The notes under the pieces: generated by a model
Database searches by the model: none
What the model was told of the DNA's origin: nothing
What the model saw: the letters and a program-made list of their open reading frames with translations, nothing else
DNA from: Nonomuraea maritima
GTDB lineage: Bacteria > Actinomycetota > Actinomycetes > Streptosporangiales > Streptosporangiaceae
DNA: 64,000 bases
Assembly (NCBI RefSeq): GCF_900100395.1
Contig: NZ_FNFB01000009.1
Coordinates: forward strand, 62,001 to 126,000
Direction: 5' to 3'
Shown: positions 42,925 to 50,897 of the stretch, piece after piece
How positions within the stretch are numbered: position 1 is the stretch's first letter
Layout: each line of letters begins with the position of its first letter
Translations under genes and position numbers: made by a program

Positions 42925-44161
42925 CGACCATCTTCGACGGGTCGACCAGGAGCAGCCCGGCGATGCCGACGGCCGGCAGGAGGGTGAGCTGCCACAGGCC
43001 GGCGCCGTCCCAGCCGAGCGAGCCCACCAGGCGGGCGAACAGCAGCCCCGAGAAGGCGGCGGCCACGTAGTAGGTGAGGATGAACAGCCCGGCGCCGCGT
43101 CCGACGTGCTCCGGGCGGACGGCGCGCTGCATGGCGGTCGAGCAGTTCGTGAACAGGAACCCGCTGGCGAACGTCCCCATGAGGAAGGACAGCAGGTACT
43201 GCTCCGACGGCGTCGTGGAGACCCGGTACATCAGGTACGCGGTCACGGCGGTCGCCGCCATGGCGAGCATCAGCAGGCGGGCCTGGTTCATCCGGTCGCC
43301 GAGCCAGCCGGCCGGCAGGGCCATCATGGCGCCGAGTCCGCCCATGGACACCGCGAAGGCCGCCTGGTCGGGGGCGAAGCCGAGCGCCTCGCGCAGGAAC
43401 GTGGGGTAGAGCCCGAGGTAGCCGTAGAACACCAGCCCGGACACCGCGCAGGCGATCCCGACGCCGAGCGTGTTGCGGTTGTACGGGGACGCCGGCACGT
43501 GCTCGTACGACACCGCGCCGGGCGCGCCGCCGGTGCCGGTGACGGCTTCGGTCATGGTGCGCGACACGGTGGCCGCGATGATCAGGCTCATGACCAGGCC
43601 CGCGGCGGCGAACACGAAGAACGGCGCCCGCCACGTCCCCCAGCCGGTGGCGAGTTCGGAGCCGACGAGCGGGCCGAGGAAGACGCCGAGGCCGAACGCC
43701 ACACCGACGACACCCGCGGCCAGCGCGCGCCGGTGGAAGAAGAACGCGCCGATCACCGCGTACAGGGCGGTGGCCTGGACGCCCTCGCCGATCCCGGACA
43801 CCAGCCGGTAGGCGCTCATGTCCGCGAACCCGACGGCCAGGGGGATCGCGAGGGTGCCGAGGGAGTACACGAGCACGCTGACGAGGATGATCGCCTTGCG
43901 GGAGAGCCGGTCGGCCAGGTAGCCGGCCGGCGGCCCGGCGAGCGCGAGACCAAGGGTGAACCCGGTGGCGAGCAGTCCGCCCTGTTCGAGGGAGAAGCCC
44001 AGCTCGGTACGGATCTCGGGCAGCAGCGGGTAGAAGATCTGCCGGTCCATCGCGTTCAGCATGTACGAGGCGCACAGGACCGCGAAGCCGATCGCGATCG
44101 AGGTCTTGGTGAGCGTCGTGGGGGAGGTCTCGCCCGGGGACTGCCCGGTGGTGCTGCTCAT
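42914..44161 (-). CDS. MFS transporter
   Basis: 415-aa major facilitator with 12 predicted transmembrane segments. The loop 2-3 signature is GYLADRLSRKAIIL, and the start of TM1 reads ASYMLNAMDRQIFYPLLPEI. It is of the aromatic-acid:H+ symporter-like/sugar-phosphate group; the substrate is unassigned. A region of about 400 bases upstream (44162-44558) contains no gene but two CGGAC-type palindromes that may regulate it. Confidence 0.88.
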   Translation of the reverse strand: MSSTTGQSPGETSPTTLTKTSIAIGFAVLCASYMLNAMDRQIFYPLLPEIRTELGFSLEQGGLLATGFTLGLALAGPPAGYLADRLSRKAIILVSVLVYSLGTLAIPLAVGFADMSAYRLVSGIGEGVQATALYAVIGAFFFHRRALAAGVVGVAFGLGVFLGPLVGSELATGWGTWRAPFFVFAAAGLVMSLIIAATVSRTMTEAVTGTGGAPGAVSYEHVPASPYNRNTLGVGIACAVSGLVFYGYLGLYPTFLREALGFAPDQAAFAVSMGGLGAMMALPAGWLGDRMNQARLLMLAMAATAVTAYLMYRVSTTPSEQYLLSFLMGTFASGFLFTNCSTAMQRAVRPEHVGRGAGLFILTYYVAAAFSGLLFARLVGSLGWDGAGLWQLTLLPAVGIAGLLLVDPSKMVVRK

Positions 44162-44271
44162 TCAGCGCTCCTCTGTGCTGGAGGGGGGTGCGCCCAGCCG
44201 CGCCGCGCGTGCGCTCAGCCACGCCGCGCGTTCGGAGGCCGGGCCGCCGGCACGGGACCGCCGCACTATGG

Positions 44272-44386
44272 CGGACATTCGTCCGTACAGCGGTCGCTAG
44301 CGGGCTGGCCTCAGCATGATCCGCGCTCGCACGCGTGTCAAGAGTCCGATGTGCGAGGAATGAAACCAGTTTCGGACAGGTGTCCG
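44272..44386. promoter_or_regulatory. Two CGGAC/GTCCG palindromes upstream of the MFS gene
   Basis: CGGAC-ATTC-GTCCG (44272-44285) and CGGACA-GG-TGTCCG (44373-44386) share the same half-sites 101 bases apart in an otherwise non-coding stretch. Paired identical half-sites suggest a looping or cooperative repressor; no regulator gene adjoins. Confidence 0.4.
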
Positions 44387-44521
44387 CACGTTGTACCGCA
44401 GGGTCGGTCGCACCCGAGCGAGGGAGGTCGCCCATGTCAGCAGGGCGCGCGGGGCCGAGCCCGGGCAGCAGCCCGTACGCCGTCAGCGGGAGGGCCGTCC
44501 GTGCGGGAGAAGGTCGTGCTG

Positions 44522-44553
44522 GGCATGCGTGCGGACCCGTCCGCACGCATGCC
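44522..44553 (-). terminator. Terminator after the XdhC-like gene
   Basis: GGCATGCGTGCGGAC, two bases, then its exact complement (15-bp arms), immediately downstream of the minus-strand stop at 44559. The inner bases must open to form the loop. Confidence 0.7.
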
Positions 44554-44558
44554 GGTGC

Positions 44559-45074
44559 TCAGAAGGCGAAGCCGCCGGGACGGTCGTTGCGGTCGGCGAT
44601 CAGCCCGGCCAGGGTGGCGAGGGCGATCTCGGCAGGGGTGCGCGAGCCGATGTTGAGGCCGATCGGCCGGTGCACCCTGGCGATCTCCTCCGGCGGCACG
44701 CCGAGCTCCGTCAGCGCCTGGACGTGCGGGCCGGTGTGCCGCGGGCTGCCCATGATGCCGATCCACCGGGCCGGCGACTTGAGCAGGTCGCGCAGGACCG
44801 GCCCGATCTCGTCACGGTGGTGGTCGGTGAGCACCACGTCGCACGTGGCGTCCACGTGGCCGCCGACCTCGGACACCGTCGTGAACCCGCCGGGACGGCG
44901 TCCGGGATCGGGCTCCATGAGCATCGTGCGGTACCCGAGCTCGGCCCCGAACCTCAGCAGGACCTCCGCCACCGGCGATGCGAAGACCGCCACCAGGGTG
45001 CGCGCCGCCTCCGGCGCGGGCCCTGTGCCATGGGCCACCTCACATGCCGGATCTTCTTCGTGGCTGTGCGTCAT
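44559..45074 (-). CDS. XdhC-family protein (Rossmann domain only)
   Basis: 171 aa, ATG 45074. It matches the C-terminal XdhC Rossmann domain: VAVFASPVAEVLLRFGAELG, VVLTDHHRDEIGPVL, WIGIMGSPRHTGPHV, and RVHRPIGLNIGSRTPAEIAL. The N-terminal XdhC_CoxI domain is missing, as in short actinobacterial forms. XdhC proteins mature and sulfurate the molybdenum cofactor for xanthine-dehydrogenase-type enzymes; no such enzyme is encoded nearby. Confidence 0.87.
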   Translation of the reverse strand: MTHSHEEDPACEVAHGTGPAPEAARTLVAVFASPVAEVLLRFGAELGYRTMLMEPDPGRRPGGFTTVSEVGGHVDATCDVVLTDHHRDEIGPVLRDLLKSPARWIGIMGSPRHTGPHVQALTELGVPPEEIARVHRPIGLNIGSRTPAEIALATLAGLIADRNDRPGGFAF

Positions 45075-45226
45075 ATCCGCACTCTGACATCCCCGGGCCG
45101 CGCACGGCCAGACAACGTGGCGCCCCGGCCGCGCACGGACGGATTGTCGGAGCCCGTCGTTAGGGTTCCGGCCATGATCAGCTGTTCGTGGCGGGCGTGC
45201 CCGGCCGTGACCTGTGAGGTGCCGGT

Positions 45227-47899
45227 GTGAATCCCTGGCAGGAGGTCCTCGAGCGCATCGAGGCGCGAGACGACGACGGCCTGGCGACGTTCCTCGACGG
45301 GCTGAACGACCTGGGCCGGCGGGCGGTCGCACTGCAGCTCCCCGGCCACCTGAGCGAGGAGTTACGCGGCGGGGTCCGGATCCGCTGGGAGATCGAGGAG
45401 CTGGCGCCCGGGTACCGCATGGCCGGAGCTGCCTGCTTCGCCGGCGCGCAGCAGGTGGCGACCTGGCTCAACCGCAGAGAGCTGCGCCGCGTGCGCGAGC
45501 CCGAGCGTGACGCCGAGCGCATCGTGTCCCTGCTGCGGCGCCGTCCTCTGGAATGGCGGCGCGACCTCGCCGTCCGGCTCGCCGACCGGCTGAGGCCGCC
45601 GGCCGGCCGGACGTGGCGGCGCATGGGGGGCGTGCCCAACTGGCACCTGGCCGCCGCGCTGATCCCCGAGACGGGCGTCGAGCCACCCGACGGCGACGCG
45701 TTCGTCGTCGGTTGGCTCTGGCGGGTGGCGTTGCGGCGCGACGGGGGTGGCCCGGGTCTCGACGGCGATCCCCTGCTCGGCTCGATGTTGCCGCGCCTGT
45801 TCCAGTCGCAGGGCGTGGGCGAGCCGCTGCTCCTGCGGGAGCGCTGGAACGGCGGCGGCCTCGTCGCCGACCTGGCCGGGCTCACCGGCGAGGGCCGGGT
45901 GCCGCGCCGTACGGTGCTCGACGGCTGCGCGACCAGGTTCCTCACCGGCGGCTCGGCCGATGAGATCACCCCGTTCGTCCGGCTCTGGCAGCTGCTGCGG
46001 CCAGAGCCGGAGGAGATCCCGGTCCTCGACTTCGTCCGGTTGCTGCCGTCCGCCGTCCCGCCGCTGGCCCAGCTCGCGCTGGACGAGCTGCGGCGGGCCG
46101 ACGGCGCGGGCCTGCTCGACGACGAGCTGTTCGCCGAGGCCGTGGGGTCGCTGGCGTACCGTCCGGAGAAGAAGCTGCTCCAGGCCGCGGTGCAGTGGCT
46201 GGCGCGCACACCCGCGCCGAGGAGCGCCGGTGCGGTCGCGGCGCTGGCGCCGCTGTTCGACCTGGACAGCCCCGCGCTGCGTGAGCGCGCGGTGCGGCTC
46301 GCGGTCAGGCTCGCCCCGCACGCCGACGACGCCGGTCGCGCCGCGATCCGTGAGGCGGCGAGCCGGCTCTCCGCCGACCTGCGCGAGCGCGTGGCCGCAG
46401 GGTACGGCGCCGTCGCCGCGCAGGAGACCGGCCGGCCGGTGGCGGCCGTCCTGTCCGCGCCCGCGCTGCCCGCCCTCCCGAGGCAGCCTGGGTCGCCGGC
46501 CGAGCTGGTCGCCGAGATCCGGGCGCTCACCTGGCCGGAGGACCCGTCGCGGTGCGAGCTCCTTCTCGGCAGGCTGGTCGAGCTGGCCCACCACGACCGC
46601 GACGGCGTGATCGCGGCGCTGCGGCCGTGGTGGAAGGAGACCCGGCGGCAGGGCGGCCCCTACCACGACGTGTTCGACCGCAGCGCCCAGGAGGCTGGGG
46701 TGTCCATCCTGCTGGCCCGCTGCGCGCTGGCGCTCGTGGCGCCCGAGGAGAGCCGGAAGATCGAGACCGGCTCGTACGTCACCTCCCAGGAGTGGCCGCC
46801 GCAGGCGTTCGTCCGGCGCCGCTACGAGGAGGTGATCGCCCTCCTCGAACGCGGGGAGACGACACCCGTGCTGCTCGCCACGCCGACCTCGCCCACCGGC
46901 CACGTCGACGCCGGGACGCTGGTGGAGCGGATGGAGCTGCTGGGCGAAACAGAACCGCTGGAGACCGACTTCCGGCAGGCGCTGCTGCGGCTGCCCCGGC
47001 AGTTCGATCGCGAGCTGCTCGTCCGGGCGAAGCAGCTGCCGTCGCGGGCGGGCCGTGAGCTGGCCGCCTGGATGCGTGACGGCGGGTGGCCCGACCCCGA
47101 CGCCGACTGCCGGCTGCGGGAGGTCGAGCCGAGCCACGACGCGGGGTGCCGCGGGCTGCGGTGCGATGGCGTGTCCGTGCTGCGGTGCGATGCCGTGTCC
47201 GACGAGAGGTCCTACGTGCTGCGGGTCGAGGTCGTGCCGCCCGAGGGCCTGCCCGCGTGGCTTGCGGAGCTGTGGACGGCCGAGCCGCAGGTGCCCTATC
47301 TGTCCCACCCGGGTAACGCCCTGTGGTGGCCGTGGGTCCTGCCGTCGCACCGGGAGATCGTGGCCACCTGGCTCGTACGCTGCCGGCCCTGGCTGGCCCG
47401 CTCCTACGACTTCACCCCGGAGGCGCTGGCGACGCTGGCCCATGGCGACGGTCCTGTGGGGGCCGCCACGGCGTTCACGCTCGCCGGCGGGCTGGCCCGC
47501 CGCCGCGACGCGCAGCGCGCGCAGGCGGCCGACGCGGCGCTCACGCTGGCGGCGTGCGGGCAGTTCCCGGCCGCCGAGCTCGGCTGGGTACTCGCCGACC
47601 TGATCCGGCACGAGTATGTCCCGCTCAAGGCGATCACCGACGCGCTCGGCGACCTGGCGGCGGCCGGCGCCCACGCGGAGGTGTGGCGGACCCTCGCCGT
47701 CGCGCTTCCTTCCCTGCTGCCCGGCCCGGGTGAGCGGGCGCGCGCCGGACTGGGCGGGCTGCTGGGGGTCGCCGCGCACGCCGCCGAGCTCGCGGGTGCG
47801 AAGGGCGAGGTCCCCGGGCTGGCCGAGCTGGCCGCCCGCAAGGGCACGAGCCTCCTCCGCCAGGAGGCCGGACACCTGTACGAGAACATCACCCCATGA
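45227..47899 (+). CDS. Large hypothetical protein (DUF6493-like, HEAT-type helical repeats)
   Basis: 890 aa, cytoplasmic, no signal or membrane segment. Mostly alpha-helical with HEAT-like stretches (ALAPLFDLDSPALRERAVRL; DAGRAAIREAASRLSADLRE) and Trp-rich segments near the C-terminus (GNALWWPWVLPSHREIVATW). The size and style fit DUF6493, often beside SWIM/MoxR proteins of unknown role; no such partner is visible here. ATG versus GTG start: GTG 45227 is used because coding character begins there. Confidence 0.75.
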   Translation: MNPWQEVLERIEARDDDGLATFLDGLNDLGRRAVALQLPGHLSEELRGGVRIRWEIEELAPGYRMAGAACFAGAQQVATWLNRRELRRVREPERDAERIVSLLRRRPLEWRRDLAVRLADRLRPPAGRTWRRMGGVPNWHLAAALIPETGVEPPDGDAFVVGWLWRVALRRDGGGPGLDGDPLLGSMLPRLFQSQGVGEPLLLRERWNGGGLVADLAGLTGEGRVPRRTVLDGCATRFLTGGSADEITPFVRLWQLLRPEPEEIPVLDFVRLLPSAVPPLAQLALDELRRADGAGLLDDELFAEAVGSLAYRPEKKLLQAAVQWLARTPAPRSAGAVAALAPLFDLDSPALRERAVRLAVRLAPHADDAGRAAIREAASRLSADLRERVAAGYGAVAAQETGRPVAAVLSAPALPALPRQPGSPAELVAEIRALTWPEDPSRCELLLGRLVELAHHDRDGVIAALRPWWKETRRQGGPYHDVFDRSAQEAGVSILLARCALALVAPEESRKIETGSYVTSQEWPPQAFVRRRYEEVIALLERGETTPVLLATPTSPTGHVDAGTLVERMELLGETEPLETDFRQALLRLPRQFDRELLVRAKQLPSRAGRELAAWMRDGGWPDPDADCRLREVEPSHDAGCRGLRCDGVSVLRCDAVSDERSYVLRVEVVPPEGLPAWLAELWTAEPQVPYLSHPGNALWWPWVLPSHREIVATWLVRCRPWLARSYDFTPEALATLAHGDGPVGAATAFTLAGGLARRRDAQRAQAADAALTLAACGQFPAAELGWVLADLIRHEYVPLKAITDALGDLAAAGAHAEVWRTLAVALPSLLPGPGERARAGLGGLLGVAAHAAELAGAKGEVPGLAELAARKGTSLLRQEAGHLYENITP

Positions 47900-48076
47900 C
47901 GCCGACCGGGCTCCGGTACGACCTCACTCATGATGGCGACCGGGCTCCGGGACGGCCTCACCGGATGAGCCGTCCTCGGGGTGGTGTACCGTTTGCCCGC
48001 CCGGACGGGAGACGCCCGCGCGAATCCAGGCCGAACCGTCATCAGGTGAGGCGCCGTCGTCCCGTGGGAGGTCCCC

Positions 48077-48928
48077 ATGTCGTCACCCTCCGTCGAGATC
48101 GTCACCCGGTTGCGCGCGGCCGGGTGCGTCTTCGCCGAGGACGAGGCCGCGCTGCTCGTCGGCGCCGCCTCCACGTCCGACGGCCTGGCCGCCATGGTCG
48201 AGCGGCGCGCCGCCGGTGAGCCCTTGGAGCACGTGGTCGGCTGGGCCGAGTTCTGCGGGTTGCGGGTGGTCGTCGAGCCGGGCGTGTTCGTGCCGCGCCC
48301 GCGTACCGCTTTCCTCATCGAGCAGGCCGTCGCGTTGGCGCGGCGGGCCGGCCGCACTCCGGTGCTGCTCGACCTGTGCTGCGGCACGGGCGCGATGGCC
48401 GCGGCCATCGCCGCGGAGCTGAGCGGAGTCACGGGTGGGGTCTCGGGCGGAGTCACGGGTGGGGTCTTGGGTGGGGCCTCCGGTGAGGTCTCGGGTGGGG
48501 TCGAGGTGCATGCCGCCGACCTCGACCCGGCCGCCGTGCGCTGTGCCCGCCGCAACCTGCCCGGCGGGCACGTCCACGAGGGCGACCTGTACGAGGCGCT
48601 GCCCCGCGACCTGCGCGGCCGGGTGGACCTCCTCGTCGTCAGCCCGCCGTACGTGCCGTCGGCGTCGATCGGGCTGCTGCCCCCTGAGGCGCGGCTGCAC
48701 GAGCCGATGGTGGCGCTCGACGGAGGCGGCGACGGCCTCGACGTCGCACGACGGGTGATCGAGGGCGCGCCCGGCTGGCTCGCCCCCGGCGGTCACCTGC
48801 TGGTCGAGACGAGTGAACGGCAGGCGCAGGCCGCCGCCGACGCCATGACCCGCGCCGGGCTCGCCGCCCGGGTCACCGGCTCGGACGAACTCGACGCCAC
48901 CGCGGTCATCGGCACGGCGCGCGCCTGA
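48077..48928 (+). CDS. PrmC/HemK-like protein N5-glutamine methyltransferase (putative)
   Basis: 283 aa. SAM motif I reads LLDLCCGTGAMAAAI. Between it and the next strand is a Gly/Val/Ser low-complexity insert of about 25 residues (GVTGGVSGGVTGGVLGG). The catalytic motif that is normally NPPY in glutamine methyltransferases reads SPPY (VVSPPYVPS), so the amide-contacting Asn is replaced. This subgroup (putative PrmC homologues in actinobacteria) may have another acceptor. ATG 48077 follows AGG at suitable spacing. Confidence 0.8.
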   Translation: MSSPSVEIVTRLRAAGCVFAEDEAALLVGAASTSDGLAAMVERRAAGEPLEHVVGWAEFCGLRVVVEPGVFVPRPRTAFLIEQAVALARRAGRTPVLLDLCCGTGAMAAAIAAELSGVTGGVSGGVTGGVLGGASGEVSGGVEVHAADLDPAAVRCARRNLPGGHVHEGDLYEALPRDLRGRVDLLVVSPPYVPSASIGLLPPEARLHEPMVALDGGGDGLDVARRVIEGAPGWLAPGGHLLVETSERQAQAAADAMTRAGLAARVTGSDELDATAVIGTARA

Positions 48929-49056
48929 CGTTTTCGCGGGCGCGCTCAGGAATTCGCCCTTTTTGCAGTACGGCTCGCTGGTGTTCTCGTTCGTGGACTT
49001 TCCCGGGAGGGCCGCGCTTTCATGTGCTCCGTCAATTTCCCGAGACGGAGGAACGA

Positions 49057-50202
49057 ATGGCTCGTACGCGCACATTCCTGCACATCGCCGTCGCATGCTC
49101 GGTGGCGGTCGCCCTCGCCCCACCCGCGGCGGCCGCCCCCCGGAGCGAGCCGCTGCGGATCACCCGCTTCCTCGGCGAGCAGCGCATCCCCCACCTGACC
49201 AGGTTCGCGGGCACGGTCGTCGGCGGGCTGTCGGGGATCGACCGCGACCCCCGCAGCGGCACCTGGTACTTCGTCTCCGACGACCGCAACCGCTACAACC
49301 CCGCCCGCTTCTACACCGGCCGCCTCGACTTCAACCGCGCGACGGGCGCCTTCACCGGCGTACGCGTCACCGGCGTCACGACCCTCACCCGCGCCGACGG
49401 CACGCCGTACCCCGGGTACGGACTGCCCGGCTCGGCCGACCCCGAGTCGATCAGGTACGACCGATGGAGCGGACGGCTGCTGTGGGGCGACGAAGGAGAC
49501 CGCCCGGACGCCGCGAACCCCGCCATTCCGATTTCCCAGGCCGCCGTCCGCGGCATGGACCTTCAAGGACGGCATGTTCGTACATTTCCGCTGCCGTCGA
49601 ATTTGCGGCTGACGAATACGGAAAGCGGGCCGCGGCGCAATGTCGGATTCGAGGGGCTCGCCGTCACCGCCCGGTCCATCACCGCCGTGACCGAAGGCCC
49701 GCGCTACGAGGACGGCCCCGTCCCGACCGCCGAGGCGGGCGCGGTGGCCCGGCTGACCGTCTGGCGGCGCGAGGGCCAGGTGCGCGGTCAGTACGCCTAC
49801 CCGCTCGACCCGCTGCCCGCCGCGCCCATCCCGCCGACCGGACATGCCGACAGCGGCGTGTCGGAGCTCCTCGCCATCGACGAGCACCGCTACCTGGCGC
49901 TGGAACGTTCCTGGATCGAAGGCGTGAACTACCGCGTGAAGCTGTACGAGATCGACCTGCGCAGCGCGACGAACATCCTCGCCAGGCACTCCCTGGACCA
50001 CGGCGCGGCCTACCGTCCGGTCACCAAGCGCCTCGTCAGCGACCTCGGCGAGTTCCGTCCTCCGGTGCAGAACCTGGAGGGCATGGCGTGGGGGCCGCGC
50101 CTGGCCACGGGCGAGTGCACGCTCGTGATCGGCGCCGACGACAACTTCGACGCGCGGGAGACGACGCAGTTCATGGCCTTCGGCGTACGCGGCTGCCGCT
50201 GA
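49057..50202 (+). CDS. Secreted esterase-like/phytase-like protein
   Basis: 381 aa with a signal peptide (FLHIAVACSVAVALAPPAAA, cleavage after Ala-Ala). The body is a beta-propeller of the 'esterase-like activity of phytase' family: GGLSGIDRDPRSGTWYFVSD, DPESIRYDRWSGRLLWGDEG, RNVGFEGLAVTARS, VQNLEGMAWGP. A good ribosome site (GGAGG) precedes ATG 49057. It is probably an extracellular phosphoesterase or esterase; no partner genes. Confidence 0.88.
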   Translation: MARTRTFLHIAVACSVAVALAPPAAAAPRSEPLRITRFLGEQRIPHLTRFAGTVVGGLSGIDRDPRSGTWYFVSDDRNRYNPARFYTGRLDFNRATGAFTGVRVTGVTTLTRADGTPYPGYGLPGSADPESIRYDRWSGRLLWGDEGDRPDAANPAIPISQAAVRGMDLQGRHVRTFPLPSNLRLTNTESGPRRNVGFEGLAVTARSITAVTEGPRYEDGPVPTAEAGAVARLTVWRREGQVRGQYAYPLDPLPAAPIPPTGHADSGVSELLAIDEHRYLALERSWIEGVNYRVKLYEIDLRSATNILARHSLDHGAAYRPVTKRLVSDLGEFRPPVQNLEGMAWGPRLATGECTLVIGADDNFDARETTQFMAFGVRGCR

Positions 50203-50240
50203 GCGCGGTCACCGCGCCACGGACGCGGCGTCGGTGGTCC

Positions 50241-50897
50241 TCAGACGCCGTGGATGCGGCGGCCGGTGATCTGGTGGGGGGCGATGCGGACGTAGAGCCG
50301 GCGCTCGCCGCCCGCCCACGGCGTCACGTCCGCGCCGGCCAGCTCCTCGGCCTCCTCGGGCGGCACGTGGTGCGCCGGGCCGTGCACCATGACGCTCCAC
50401 CCCTCCCGCCGGGCCTCGTCGAGCCGATCGACCTCGAACCCGATCTTGATGTCGACGCCCTCCGACCCGCTCCGCAGTTCGGTGTCCATCGGGCCGCCCG
50501 CGGCGGTGCGGAAGACGATGTTGCCTTCGTGCATCGTGTAGTTGACCGGCAGTACGGTCGGCCCCAGCGGGCCGTCGAACGCCACCCGTCCGATGCCGCC
50601 CGGCGCGATCAGCCGCAGGCACTCGTCCTCCTCCAGCCGCTCCAGCGTCGGGTGCGCCATCGCAGGGCCGCGCCCCGGCGGCCGGTCGTGGCCGGCGCCC
50701 AGCAGCTCGGACACGGTGGTACGAAGGGCGTCGGCCAGCCGGTAGAGGGTCCCCGTGTCGGGGTTGTCGGCGTTCTCCTCCAGGTACGTCAGATAGCCCG
50801 GCGACAGGTTCGCGTGCTCGGCGACCTGCTCGCGGGTCATGCCGAGACGCTTGCGGTGGTGGATGATGCGCCGCCCGAGATCACCGGTGCCAGGCAT
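50241..50897 (-). CDS. HTH (XRE) plus pyridoxamine 5'-phosphate oxidase-like protein (alternative internal start)
   Basis: 218 aa if translated from ATG 50897, which has AGGGGA just upstream, so independent translation is plausible within the GH65 frame. Residues 1-65 are an XRE helix-turn-helix (LGMTREQVAEHANLSPGYLT); residues 85-218 form a split-barrel flavin/PPOX-like domain (LIAPGGIGRVAFDGPLGPTV; REGWSVMVHGPAHHV; LYVRIAPHQITGRRI). The same two-domain layout is common as a stand-alone actinobacterial gene, supporting a recent loss of separation. Confidence 0.65.
   Translation of the reverse strand: MPGTGDLGRRIIHHRKRLGMTREQVAEHANLSPGYLTYLEENADNPDTGTLYRLADALRTTVSELLGAGHDRPPGRGPAMAHPTLERLEEDECLRLIAPGGIGRVAFDGPLGPTVLPVNYTMHEGNIVFRTAAGGPMDTELRSGSEGVDIKIGFEVDRLDEARREGWSVMVHGPAHHVPPEEAEELAGADVTPWAGGERRLYVRIAPHQITGRRIHGV

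Noticed and set aside
45362..47875. An 837-codon minus-strand frame opposite the large helical protein
   Set aside because: No ribosome site or domain; the plus strand has better codon-position bias and a sensible start.
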